Origin: Ctenosaura bakeri
Lineage: Eukaryota > Chordata > Lepidosauria > Squamata > Iguanidae
Assembly (NCBI GenBank): GCA_948474755.1
Contig: CAOLHI010000562.1
Span: 806,001-870,000, forward strand
Reading direction: 5' to 3'
DNA: 64,000 nt
Part shown: one piece after another, positions 44,953 through 56,445 of the stretch
Numbering within the stretch: position 1 is the stretch's first letter
Layout: every line of letters begins with the position of its first letter
The notes under the pieces: generated by a model
Told to the model about the DNA's origin: nothing
Database searches by the model: none
The model's input: only the letters and a program-made list of their open reading frames with translations
Translations under genes and position numbers: made by a program

Positions 44953-46134
44953 ATAGACATCTATGGACATTATAGCTCCCAGCAGTCTGTGCAGCACGTG
45001 GGGAATCCCATCTTCTCCCAAGGACTAGTTTGATTTTCTGCTTCTGCCAAAGAAATGGGCCTTGATGATTGTAAACATTCCTAATAAGAACTACCAGAGC
45101 ACTGCAGCTTATTCTGAAAACACTCTTGGTTGGACCCTCGTGAATGAAGTTTCAAAGTGCTAACTTATTAGCAACAGAACATCTACTTGAGTAGAGCAAA
45201 GTTATTGCATTTGTTTACAATTCTTAAAAACAGGTATGAAAAACAAGACAACAGCTGCTTCCCAGATGTTTCCACCACAGCAATATCTACATTCCAGATG
45301 TTTTGCCAAGTATCAGTGTTCACAAACACCCTTAATAATTCATAGAGTTCTCAACTGCTTCTCACTCCATTTCCAAGGACAATTCTTTTTCTCTGCCCTT
45401 TCCCTGCTGCCTTCTTCCCTCTGCTGGGGCACTATCTCAGATGATTGCCATGAATTCGTAAATTTGGGAATATTAGCCAAGATAATATCCTACTGATCTT
45501 TGCAACTAGGAAAATACAACACAGAATTATTGTAACTGTGCATGGATCCTCTTGCAGCTATGTAAGTATAAGTCTGGTATTTGTACTGGTAGAGCACAAC
45601 AGACTAAAGCTGTGAATTAATGGCTATAAAACAGAAGCAACTACTCTGGATGCTTATAATAAGGTAAAAAGGAATAGCTTACATTTATTGCTTCAGAAAT
45701 CCATTCAAAGATAGTGCTGTACCTGTAAACTTGGTTACGGCAATTCCTGAAGCAGCTTCCTATGTGTGTTGGTTGCTTAGGCAGTCAAAGAGATTCCATG
45801 CGCTGCCTACCTCTCTCTAGCTAGGTGAGGAAGCAAGAAGTGGCCTCGTAGACAGGAGGAAGGAAGTAAAGCCTAAGCTGAACAATCTGCACACAGACCT
45901 AGAGAAGGTGAGAGGAGACCAGCAGGGGCTGGTTAACAGCTGGTTCAGGTTAATAGCTACAGCACTGGTGCTTTACTTTGCAGCAATAAAAAGGGTAGAA
46001 AATATCTTCTATGGTTCTATATCTGGCAATGTACAGATCAATTAAGAAGTGGAATAAACTACAGAAGTATTCTGTTTTATTCAGTTGTACCTGGCTATAC
46101 CAGTTTGCAACAGGAGTTAACTGAGGCCATTTCC
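44953..46134. other. intergenic DNA, mostly unique
   Basis: A short repeat-like 'agctcccagcagtctgtg' piece near 44970. The rest shows no repeat or exon. Confidence 0.4.
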
Positions 46135-46211
46135 ACACCAGACTGTTATAGCACTATTATTCCACTTTCAACATTCTATGGAATCCTGGGGTTTGCAGTT
46201 TAGGGAGGGGT
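46135..46211. mobile_element. palindromic TIR MITE, half copy
   Basis: Left arm GGCCATTTCCACACCAGACT to GTTTAGGGAGGGG, ending at the dyad. It is followed directly by tandem AAGTATAAGTAATTA units. Confidence 0.85.
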
Positions 46212-46285
46212 CATAAGTATAAGTAATTATAGATAATTAAAGTATAAGTAATTAGAGGTATATTAAAGTATAAGTAATTAATTAA
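46212..46285. repeat. tandem AAAGTATAAGTAATTA repeat
   Basis: Three to four imperfect units of about 16-25 bases (TAAGTATAAGTAATTATAGA, AAAGTATAAGTAATTAGAGG, AAAGTATAAGTAATTAATTA). Confidence 0.85.
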
Positions 46286-46480
46286 TTAAAACATCCATGC
46301 CCTCTAAGTACATGCCTGTGAATGAGCATCTGTCTTCAGTGATAGGATAATGTGTGGATTGGTCCAGAGTAAGAAGCTGAAGTTAAGAGCAGTATCGTTC
46401 TTGGAGCTGCCAGAGGCACCTGTACTGGTTTATGCTTTCTTTGGTTTTGTTATTTTATTTATTTAAAATATTTCTGTATT

Positions 46481-46646
46481 GGAGAGCCAGTATGGTGTAG
46501 TGGTTTGAGTGTAGTACTATGGCCCTGAAACCAGGTTGCAATTTCCCACTTGGCCATGGAAACCCACAGCCCCAGAAAACCCCAGGATAGCTTCACTTTA
46601 GAGTCACTGTAAGTCATAAACAAGTTGAAGGCACACAACAACAGCA
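46481..46646 (+). mobile_element. Sauria-type SINE
   Basis: GGAGAGCCAGTATGGTGTAG to AGTTGAAGGCACACAACAAC; complete at both ends, with internal divergence. Confidence 0.9.
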
Positions 46647-46649
46647 ATT

Positions 46650-48600
46650 GCTCCTGAGGCAATGAACAAATACAAACCAATTAAAACTATACAAAGATAA
46701 AAACATTTCTAAACACATTAAAGTACTCTTTAAAAACTCCTAAATGCATTGAAAAACAATCCTAGAAACAGCTTCAAAACAGTTAAAACAGCAATTTCAA
46801 ACACTGTATGCCATGTGGAACAGCACTGTTTTGGCTGTCCACTGGAAGCTTAAAAGAGATGGGGCCAGACTCACTTCCTTGGGTGTGGAGTTCCACAGTT
46901 GAGGTACTGGTACAGAGAAAGTCCTGTTATGTGTATCCAACAAACTAATTTCACAAGGTATTGGGATACACAACAGGGCCTCCTCTGAAGATCTCCAATT
47001 TCTGGCAGGCTCATATGAGAGGAGGCCTGAATCATTTAGGGCTTTGTAGGTCAACATACCTCTAAAATGCACAGCTGGCAGCAGTCTTGCTGCTGCATTT
47101 TGCACTAGCTGCAGTTTATGAACACTTTTCAAGGGCAACCCCATGTAGAGTGCATTATATTAGTCTAATAGAGAGGCAACTGAGGCATGTATCACTGTGG
47201 CTAAGTCTGCCTTCCTCAGGAAAGGGTGCAGTGGGTGTCCTGTCCAAAGCTGGGCAAAGGCACTCCTGGCCAATGCAGCAACCTGGCTTTCCAGAAGCCA
47301 GACTGGTTCCACGAGCATTCCGAAGCAATGAATCTAATCTTTCAGCAGAAGATCAACCCCACCCAGAATAGGCTATAATCTCACTCCCAGGCTGATTTTC
47401 CTATGGACCGGCAACATTTCTGTCTTGTTTGAATTAAGCCTCAGTCTGCTCACCTGCATCCAGTCCTTTACTGCATCCAGATGATGAATCAGTACCACCA
47501 CAGCTTCCTTGGCATCTTTTGTAAAGGAGAGATAGAGCAGGATATCAATTGCATAATGGTAACTCTCAACCCTGAAGTTCTGGATGACCTGTCCCAGAAG
47601 TTTCATGTAGAGGATGAGAAGCCAAGGGGGCAGTATTGATCTCTGTGGAACCCCACAGGCTAATGGCCAAATAGCTGAATAACAGTCCCCCAGCATCACC
47701 CCCTCTGGGAATATTCAGACAAGAAAGACAGGAATGACTGCAAAGCAATGAGTTCAAGTCCCATATCAGCCAGATAACCCAAAAGGATACCACAGCTGAT
47801 GGTATCAAATGCCACAAAAATCCAGAAGGACCAACAGAGACTCACTCCCCCTGTTCAACTTAAGGTGTAGGTCATTCACCAAGGCTGTCCCATAGCTAGT
47901 CCTGAACCTAGATTGGAATGGGTCCAGGTAATACACTTCATTCAAGAACACCTGGAGTTATGTTGTCACCACTTGCTCTGGGACTTTATTTAGAAAGGGT
48001 AGATTAGAGACTGACCAATAGCTACCTAGGGAGGTGGGGTCCACCAAAGTTTTTTTAAAACAAAGGTCTTTCAATTGCTTCTTTCAAAGAAGCATTTCCA
48101 GTCTTCATCACCCAACTGGACAGTCCTCCTCTGGCAACTTCCATTAGCCAGGAGAGACATGGGTCTAATGGACAAGTGATTGACCTCATCTCTCAAAGGA
48201 ACTTTCCCACAACATCAAGTGGATGTTGTACACTATCCATCAAAAGTGGACAAGTACATGCCTCTGCTACCTCCGCAAACTCTACCTTCAATGTGTAGTC
48301 CAAGTCAGAATGAATCTGAGCAATTTTCTCTACAAAATATTGAGCAAAGCGCTTTTCTGAGGGCTCCTCAGTAGCCTGAAGTCTACGATGCAATAGCCCT
48401 TCAACCACCCAGAACAGCTGCACCAGATGAGACTGAGGTGATGTAATAGAGGCAGCAAAGAATCCTTTCTTTGCTGCCCTGACTGCTGTAAAGCAGGTTC
48501 TAAAATGGGCCTTAGCCTGTGCTGATTGGATTCATCCTGAATATTTCTCCACTTGTCACTCCAGTGTCAACCCAAGCGCTTCATTGGCCTGAGTGACTCA
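46650..48600 (-). mobile_element. L2-type LINE, reverse transcriptase to 3' end
   Basis: Minus frames in order: QYFVEKIAQIHSDLDYT (48423 down), GVPQRSILPPWLLILYMKLL then YHYAIDILLYLS (47699 down; the YADD box is YAID here), SRLRLNSNKTEMLPV, then KADLATVIHASV, MGLPLKSVHKLQLVQNAAAR and LLSYEPARN...VPQLWNSTP (47144 down). This is the L2/CR1-clade LINE order. It is frameshifted with a small deletion after AAARLL. Inactive. Confidence 0.88.
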
Positions 48601-48879
48601 GAAAACCAAGGAGCCCATGCTCAGCTCCCAGGTAAAGGATGTTTTGTATGTCCTCCTGCCCTCATATTCCTTCATAGGCTTTCATAACCCCTTTCATTCA
48701 TCCTTTCTGCCTTTTGTTTGTTTGTTCTCCACAGCTTCTTTTCCTCCACCTCACCGCCAGATTCTTCCCTCCCCTCCCACCTCTGTTTCACTCCCTCACT
48801 TTGTCTCTGGAGACAGGCCTAGTGGCCTGGCTGCCATCTGCTGCCTGTTTCGTGTGTGCATGGTTTTTTTTTTTTTATG
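48601..48879. other. short unassigned stretch
   Basis: C+T-rich on this strand, ending in a T-run at 48863-48877. No gene is seen. Confidence 0.4.
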
Positions 48880-48960
48880 AGGTTGAGATCAGATGGCATC
48901 TAATCGATCGTCATGGTCTCCATGGTTACCAGGGTGACACTGTAGTTGGGAGAGAGAAAC
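48880..48960. promoter_or_regulatory. candidate enhancer core: E-box, ONECUT/homeodomain and RFX-like sites
   Basis: Within about 50 bases: CAGATG (48890-48895), TAATCGAT (48901-48908), then half-sites GTCTCC (48916-48921), GTTACC (48925-48930) and GGTGAC (48933-48938). The last two form an X-box-like palindrome with a 2-base spacer. Unique sequence. Function is inferred only. Confidence 0.3.
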
Positions 48961-50304
48961 ATGCTCCAGGCCCAGGGCTGTCAGATAGTTTCTGGCAGGA
49001 AAAAAAAAAAGGAATAAAGAGAAACCAAACCTCTGCCATCACATTATACACATTTATGTCTTCCTTGGATCTTCATAACAGAAACCTAGAGTCATGAAGA
49101 ATGTAAAACATACATAGCAATGTCTGTCTTTTGCATTCTTAGTCACTGTCATCATGGTCCAGGAGATGCAACCTGAGCTTTCTGCACACAGAGAGGCAGG
49201 ATGGATAAAGACCTTTGAGAATAGAAACACATCTAGTTTTTCCTCCATATGCACTGAAATGTTTCTGTGAATTGTTTATAAGCATCATAATTCCTTTCAC
49301 TCCCCTAGATCAAGATAGTAGCATCTTGATTTAACTAGAGAGGGGAAAGTATATGGTTTAAAATCTGCCAAGTATTGCCTTTTAATAAGATACACAAAAT
49401 TGTTCATAAGTCAGAGAAGCACGAGTGGGATCTGATGACAAGAGGCTTCCCCCAGCTGAGCCCCACCCCGTGTTTCCCCCCTCCATGGGAAGGCTGGGGG
49501 GAAGAGGGTGATCCAGCCATGGAGGGAGAGTATATCTCTGTTAATTGGTGTATTTTGACATCAGAGGTTTAACAAGAAAGACTTCAATCCCTGTCTACAA
49601 CTGTCACTGGATCTGCTTACAACAGTTTCATCTAAAATGTCAAGGTTCTAGCCTTCACATAATTTACAGCAGGAGGAGTTAAATTCAAGGAGAGAGGCTG
49701 CAAGCCATTGAAGACTGGCTAGAAATTTTCCTCCTTGCCTGCTGTCCTTTTCTATTGTTTAACATTACACTTCCCCTTTATGTTATTCCACTTGGTATCT
49801 TTAGTATCTTCCTCTCAAAACAAAATTTTTGCATAGAGAATCCACTACTAAGAGAACCTTCAGATCTCATTAAAAAAAAAAAAGCAGCTCCATCACCAGG
49901 TTTTTCCCTCCTTTTCTGCAGCAGGCATCTTCTTCCCTGAACTCCTAGGTTCCAAATGCTACCTCTGATCTTTGTTAGATACTCTGCATTTCAGGTCTAA
50001 TTCAAGGACTATGTACGCCTTACAGGAAATGTGTGTCAAGCACCAATCTGCGTCACATGAGTCACATACCATCATGCTGCTCCCCACCCTCTGGTAACAT
50101 CTGGTAATAGAAACACATGGCTGGACATCATTATTTTCTCTGTTGCTCAGCCCACCTGAAAATAGCAGCCCAATATCACCATCAATACCACCATGACAAA
50201 CACATATTGCTTTTTAAATAGACATTACTGGGAAACAGATGAAGGAGGCAGAGCTCAGTGACATTACAGAGTATGCTCTGCAGCATCTAGGTAAGATGCT
50301 TGAG
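48961..50304. other. intergenic DNA, nothing recognised
   Basis: No exon or named repeat. A-runs occur at 49003-49011 and 49872-49883. Confidence 0.4.
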
Positions 50305-50800
50305 GGCAAAAAAGAGGAGCCATGCTGGATCAGATCAGAAGCCCATCTCCAGCATTATGTTCAGTGACCAAATACTGTTCCCTAGCAACTGATAAACAGT
50401 GGCATGTTGCCTCTGATGTTAGCGATGATACGTACTTGTCCAGTCTGGTAGTCATTGATGACCCTATCCTCCATGAGTTCATCTAAGTATCTTTAAAGAT
50501 GTCCAAGCTGGAAGACACCACCATATCTTGTAGCAGTTAGTTCTACAATTTAAACATGAGCTGTATGGAAAACTGCTTCATCTATTCTGGCACTCCTTCT
50601 ACTTGGCTTCAGTGGATGACCCCTGGTCCACTATTATAATATAAAAGATTGTCTTTAATCATTTTTGACAGCAGCCACCATGGACTGGACACACATTAGG
50701 TCCATGTTTTCCATTGTGGTAATCACCATAACCCCAAGATCCCTTCAGTACTTGGTGGCTTATTTGTTTGCAACTGGTAAGTTATGTATATCTTTTCTTG
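50305..50800 (-). mobile_element. L3/CR1-like LINE, 3' part
   Basis: GAGCCATGCTGGATCAGATC, AGAAGCCCATCTCCAGCATT, then CATTGATGACCCTATCCTCC and 'catgagttcatctaag' follow the reversed 3' region of squamate L3/CR1-like LINEs. The opposite-strand version is at 52.6 kb. Confidence 0.7.
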
Positions 50801-51529
50801 TCACCACTATTAAACTATTTAACTTCTTCTCCTAAAACATCAGTTCATGTATGGGTCATATTTGTAGCATATCTTTAGCAGTGAAGAATCTCTGCAATCT
50901 CCTTATTGTCCTTTAGAACTCCTTTAATTTCCTTGCCATCCAGCAGTCTGCTTGCCTTCCTAGTTTGCTTCCTTCTTTCAGTGTATTCAAAGAATTCATT
51001 ATTTTTGGGCTTGATGTGATAATGGGGCACAGCATCATGTAAGAAAAATGATGTACAAATTTGCCTTGTGGAAGTACAAATTTGCTATGCCAGTTTAGCA
51101 ACAGGGATGTAGTGTTCCCTCTACTTTCTGTGAGTACATAATCAACAAACATGTCAAATAATTGCTAAGAAAATAGCTATGAAAGCAGAAAGTCAGTAAG
51201 GGAGAGGAAAGGGGGCACTCCAGTGCTACACGTACGCCTATCTGCTTGCTGGACAGAGTATGAACTTGCTGCAATGAGTTCCTGGCCCTCAGAAATGAAG
51301 GAGTGGCCATTAAAATGGCAGATGAGGTTAGTGTGAGTATAAAATGATACACACTGAGGCAAACCATTACAACTTCACATATACTTTGATGGAATCTGAG
51401 GTGCATTGTGGTGGACAGCAGTATTAAAATGTTGATCCAGTGTGTAACTATTGTAAAAGGGGCAAGTTCTCCATTGTGTATAATTAGAAAAGAAATTGAA
51501 AATAAAACTACCAATATGGGACAATCACA
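50801..51529. other. intergenic DNA, nothing recognised
   Basis: The frames in this interval have no known domain. Confidence 0.35.
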
Positions 51530-51690
51530 CCTGGAATACAGTTCTGAACACAGCACCTGAAAATGTTTGCATCATGGATTAATGAAAATTGTCAAAAAAC
51601 CAGAACAACTCTCTTGTCAAGAAATAGTAAGACTTCTGGGGCTATTTAGTTTATAAGTAAGATGCAGAAGGAGACTCATGATAGCCCATG
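51530..51690 (+). mobile_element. L3/CR1-like LINE fragment (left part)
   Basis: TTGTCAAGAAATAGTAAGAC, TTCTGGGGCTATTTAGTTTA and GGAGACTCATGATAG follow the 'ctttttagtttagaaaaaagg...gagacatgatag' block of this LINE class (shortened). It probably continues at 52.6 kb. Confidence 0.6.
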
Positions 51691-52029
51691 TTGTTACCAA
51701 ATCATACAGCCCCACTCTGTGGGATGTGCTATTTTCATAATTTATGGCTGAAAAACATGTTTGAAAGCTTGCTGGTTGTAAGCATGTTGCCAGGTCAGGA
51801 TGAGCTCAGATATGTTGAGGTCATAAGTTCAGAGAGGATTAGGTGGAAAGACCCAGTGCTAATGGGCTTGTGATAATCCTTTCAAGACTGCAAGATACAA
51901 GCACTCCTGAAAATGATAGAAGGCAAAACTGCCCAGGCAAAACTATCCCAGCAAAACAATCAGAGACCATCTGAGATTTCATCCTACAGAAATCTTTCCT
52001 AGACCCCTGCCTGACCAGTCATTAAGAGA

Positions 52030-52495
52030 TTGTCATGACTCCCATCAATGTTTTGTCACCTAGAGTTAAAAGACAAGCAGTCCATTCCAGACTCCTTTGT
52101 CAGCCCCATGAGAAAACAATTACTGCTTTGTCCACATACTCTTCATGTACTCTTTGTTCATGTACCTTCAGGGCAGGAAATACGGTATAAAACCCCCAAC
52201 TTCAGCCCCAACAAATTCCGGTATGTTGGGCATATTATGCTGCACATACTCCACAGACTCCCATTCTTCTGTGCTATCCTCAGACACATTCTGAGCCATT
52301 CCACTTTGATCTTCTGCTTCAGGACTGGTAATTGTCACCCTTTCTGCCCAGTCTCTCTCTATCCAACCTTTCTTGCCTCACTTTCCAATAGCCTATGGTT
52401 CTTAAGAGAGTCTCTTATATGTTTGTTAATTTCAAATAAAATACTCTGTTTAACTTTCAACTGGAGTCCTCTCTACAGTTAGTACTGAAATACAC
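52030..52495 (+). mobile_element. LTR-like segment
   Basis: TATAAAA at 52186-52192, a C/T-rich middle, AATAAA at 52435-52440 and CTGGAGTCCTCTCTACAG, ending near TACTGAAATACACA. This is the order TATA, R and U5 of retroviral-type LTRs. It lies between two parts of an L3-like LINE. No viral genes are seen. Borders are approximate. Confidence 0.45.
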
Positions 52496-52619
52496 AGGAG
52501 AAAAGGTCCTGCTATTACTCTCTTCTTGCAGGCCTCCTCTGGGCTATAATTCTCCAAATTCTAAGGAGATGCTGGTGTTGTGGGTGGACCTCAAAGTCCC
52601 CTACCTCTTAGGGTAACAA

Positions 52620-52920
52620 TGTAGTGTGAAGAAACCCAGAACTGTCTGCGGAAGCTGAATGGTAAGAGATTTAGGATACATACAAAGAGATAAACAGAAA
52701 TGCTTCCTACACAGTGTACAATGAAACTGGAGAATTTGCTATCATTAGATGTACTCATGTCCATCAATGCTGATGACTTCAAAAGGGGACTGAAAAACTT
52801 CAGGAAGGAAAAAGCTATCAATGACTATTAGTCATGATGGCAATGTATTATCTCCAAAATGAGGCCTCTAATACAGTATGCTTATCTATATCAGTTGCTG
52901 GGAATCATGAGCAGAAAGGT
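52620..52920 (+). mobile_element. L3/CR1-like LINE, 3' part
   Basis: GATGACTTCAAAAGGGGACT, AAGCTATCAATGACTATTAG and TCATGATGG match the 3' UTR block of squamate L3-like LINEs. It is the opposite orientation of the 50.3-kb copy. Confidence 0.75.
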
Positions 52921-54093
52921 ATTATTACACTCATGTCCTAGAGGCAACTTGCGGCAATAAAACCCACAGGTCTTAGGAAAAAGAAAACATAAAAGATTTC
53001 TTTTGGACCCTCAAACAGAAATAATAGCTCAGAATATCCGTTTCATGTCATACTCTCATGCAGAGTAATGGATATCTACATTAATTGTCTCATGATCAGG
53101 TAAGCTGATGAAATGGAGGCCACAAAAATAGGAAATCAAGAATTGGGTTCTTGTTCTTATCTCTCATTGGTATAAAAGCGGCTGTTTTGATCTGAGGATA
53201 ACTGTAGATAGAAGAGTAAAGAGACAGTAGAAAGAGACTAACAGAAAGAAATCTCTTATTGGTGTTATATTGTCCAATCGATAACTAAGTCTTCAATATC
53301 TTGAGCAAATAGAAGAACCACATATATAGTGCATAACTATGTCTATTTTTAGTATTTTTGCCAAACTGCAGTCTTGAGTCGATGTCAGGTTAATATCTGA
53401 CTCTGCCTGCTTTCCAGTTCTGTTGCAGGTGTGTTTATCCAATGTAGGAGAACATGAGGCCATTTGTCCATGTCACAGCCATGGAGGACGCACGGCAGCA
53501 GCTCACCCTGCCTCTTGCAAATTGAGTTTGTCAGTGCTCAACCACAGAGACAGACAAAATGCTGTATGATGTCTTTGCTTCTCCTGGGAGAAGCAAATGA
53601 GTATAAGCCACCTCATAATGGGATCAAGAAACAAAGGAGCGTGAATGAAGAGCTAATTGCATTCATAAAGATGTTAATAAAGAAACTGAAAACACTTCTG
53701 GTCTTCCTCCCTCTAGATATGAATAAGCAAATATGTATTAAGAATCACTGAAGGTTAATGTTGTCAGGGCAGCCTCATGACCAGTCCTGGCATCAGAACA
53801 GAAAAGAGAAAAGACTCTCTTTCTGGAATTCCCTCTTTGCATCATTTCCTCTTCAGAACAGGAAGGACAAAAGAAAGGAGATTTTATTCTTCCTGTGGCC
53901 CTAGAAATAAAATGTCTAGCTAGCTTACTGAAGAAGTTACTAAAGTTAAACGCATGCATGTGTGTACACACACACATACATGTGCATGCACATACACACA
54001 GAGACAATTGATGGGGTGATGGGAAATTGTTCCCACCATAAAATTAGTATGGATTGATCAAGGTATATTGATTGCCAGAAAACTGCCAAGGAC

Positions 54094-54094
<1 letters not shown>
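52921..54094. other. intergenic DNA, nothing recognised
   Basis: Contains a TG/CA-rich self-complementary stretch at 53955-54000. No gene is seen. Confidence 0.4.

Positions 54095-54131
<37 letters not shown>
54095..54131. repeat. (GATA)n microsatellite
   Basis: About nine GATA units. Confidence 0.97.
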
Positions 54132-54132
<1 letters not shown>

Positions 54133-54959
54133 ATATTTTCGATAATTGTGATGGAAAGTTTAAATCTATTCTCCAACAGCAATCAGTAAGCCCTGCTGCT
54201 AGTCATACGTCTGCTAGAAAATGCAGGGTTGCGGTTCTTTTAGCTTCACATATTTCAACAATCATGAGACCAGCAATGAGCAATGCTTGCTGGTAGTAGT
54301 GTTGGATCACATGCAAGAAATTTAAAAAGGTTGTTTCCTGCTGAACTGAGGACAGCATTGCAGTGCTAAATAGTTAATCAATAAATTGACCAATTCCTTT
54401 ACAGCAGGAGAGTTCATTTGTTCAATAAACCCATGGTGGCTTTGGACTTTCATGTCAGGAAGGCAATAAATGCACTCCTGGTTTAGTTCAGATTTTAAAG
54501 GAGCTATTCAAATTACCAAATCCTGTTACCAAAATAGAGGGATGCATCTGATAATTAATTCAACACCTTTCATTTCATCTTTGAAGTTTATCTCCCTCCA
54601 GCTCACAAACATTCATTTCTCCCTATCAAGAGAAGGTAATTTCCTTAACGAAGTAAAACTTATGTTCTCACTGCCATGAATGTGGAAGGTTTGGGGAGTC
54701 CCAGCTCAAAGCTGAGTTTTCATGTCAGTTGTGTGAAGCATGTAATCAGCGGAGGACAGGAAAGGCCCTGCTCAGCAAAGAGGGAAAAAAATGGTGCTGC
54801 CAAATCATTTCCGTTTTCCAGTTTTATGATTTTAGGTTTCATATTGCCATATGCTTCATATGCCAATTGCAGCAAATAGCAGCAGTGGGGAAGGGGAATT
54901 TTTGGCTGGAAATGGTACACAGAAAGAGTTCCCCACCCAGTCTGGACTTGCAAAACTAA
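54132..54959. other. intergenic DNA, nothing recognised
   Basis: Unique-looking, AT-rich; no exon. Confidence 0.4.
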
Positions 54960-55409
54960 GGCCATTTCCACACGGGGTTTTTTAAACGGGGCAGAGCGTC
55001 TTCCAGGGAGGACGTCTGCACCTGGGACTGGACTGGGTTGGATCTACTGAACGTAGATCCGCAGTCCAGCCCACTCCCGAACGACCCCAAGTGGTCATCC
55101 AGTGTGCTTTTGAAAGACCGTTAAAAACAGGTCTTTTAAAACCATGGAGTGTGCCACTGCGAGCCTGCTCCCATATGCAGATTTGCAGGCTCGCATTGGT
55201 GCGAGCCTGCAATCTGCCGGGGGCGGGCTTTAGGCTGGTGAGCTTCAGCAGTTGACCCCTGACCAACCAGAAGCCGCCATTTTCGTCCCCGGAGCAGTGT
55301 GGAGCAGCGGCCACGGACTGCTCCGGAGAAGTGTGGACTGGACCGGGAAGCCCAAAAGTCCAGTGAGTAGCATCATGGGGCGATTCCCTCGCCCCATGCG
55401 GAAATGGCC
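54960..55409 (+). mobile_element. GC-rich TIR transposon, full length with TAA duplication
   Basis: Ends are GGCCATTTCCACACGGGG and CCCCATGCGGAAATGGCC, with TAA at 54957-54959 and 55410-55412. Hairpins: 55107-55142 (TTTTGAAAGACC arm) and 55184-55210 (GCAGGCTCGCA arm). GCCGCCATTTT is at 55273-55283. Non-autonomous; open frames inside are not genes. Confidence 0.88.
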
Positions 55410-55555
55410 TAAGATGTGAGTAATCCGAAAAACAAGATTCAATGAAACAGTTATATAATGCCTATATTGACTGTTATCATTCTAGAACTTTTTTTTTAAT
55501 GTTCTAAGATACCTTTGAAGAGGAATTTTAAACATTTGGAGATTTTTGAAGACAC

Positions 55556-55668
55556 ACTGGATAGCCATTTGTCAGGAGTGCTTTGATGGTGTTATTCCTG
55601 CATGGCAGAGGATTGGATTGGATGGTCTTGTGGCCTCTTCCAGCTCTATGATGCTCCATGATTGATCC
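55556..55668 (+). mobile_element. CR1 LINE, 3' terminus
   Basis: CATTTGTCAGGAGTGCTTTG, GATTGGATTGGATGGTCTTG, then TTCCAGCTCTATGATGCTCC. This is the forward version of the CR1 3' end. Confidence 0.85.
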
Positions 55669-56281
55669 CCAGTTCTTACATGTTTACAGATTCTCTTTCA
55701 TTGCTGCTGATATGGTGAATGCTGCAGGCAAAAATTAAAATTAAATTAAATTAAATTAAAAGGTATCATTAAAAAATTGTAAATAGAGATTCTAAAGAAG
55801 CAATGATCTTGATTTTAACTAACATTTCCTTAGAGAGTACATGGAGCTAAGTGCTACAATGACCTAGGTGTGTGAAATAACTATGTTCACCAAGAACAGG
55901 AGGAATGCTGGTCTCAGTTGCTCTTCTCTCTTTGAAAGCACAATCGTCCATGTAAGAACGCATCTGCAAGCACAGGTTGGGGGGCATTTTTCTGTGACTC
56001 AGCCACCTTGGTCCCTGAGACCATTGTCATCTTCAGATCTAATGCAGTTATCCCCCCACTTTTTCCACACGTCGGTTCAATGCTTCAGGTGGGCCGCCTA
56101 CTTTTTAATGTTTGTTTTGATTCTTCTCAGCTGCTTTGTGAAGTTATCAAGTGAAGCATTTGTTTAGCACTTAGAGAACTTTTGGAAAAAATTGACTGCC
56201 ATTGTCCAAGTTAGACAGTGGCAGTCAGAGGTTACCTCTTGTCATGATGATTATGAATAGCCATAACGGTAGAAATACTTC
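55669..56281. other. intergenic DNA, nothing recognised
   Basis: (AAATT)n-like run at 55736-55760. No gene. Confidence 0.4.
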
Positions 56282-56445
56282 TGTTACCCTGATTTCTGGG
56301 GTCCCCTGAGGGACACCTCAATGTGCTCACAATGGGGAATGGGAATTAGCAAGAGCACAAGCTAAGCAATGCAAGAGGCAGGGCAACCTAGCGAGATCTT
56401 GAACCCAATGTCTACAGGGTCAGGCCGAGTCAATGAGCAAACAAA
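56282..56445 (-). mobile_element. LTR fragment of the 37.5-kb solo LTR family
   Basis: TGTTACCCTGATTTCTGGGG, GGAATGGGAATTAGCAAGAG and GGGCAACCTAGCGAGATCTT align with 37533-37700. Similarity starts precisely at the TG and fades after about 160 bases. Confidence 0.7.

Noticed and set aside
54095..54131. GATA tract as a sex-chromosome marker
   Set aside because: A nine-unit GATA run is common on all squamate chromosomes; nothing else supports sex linkage.
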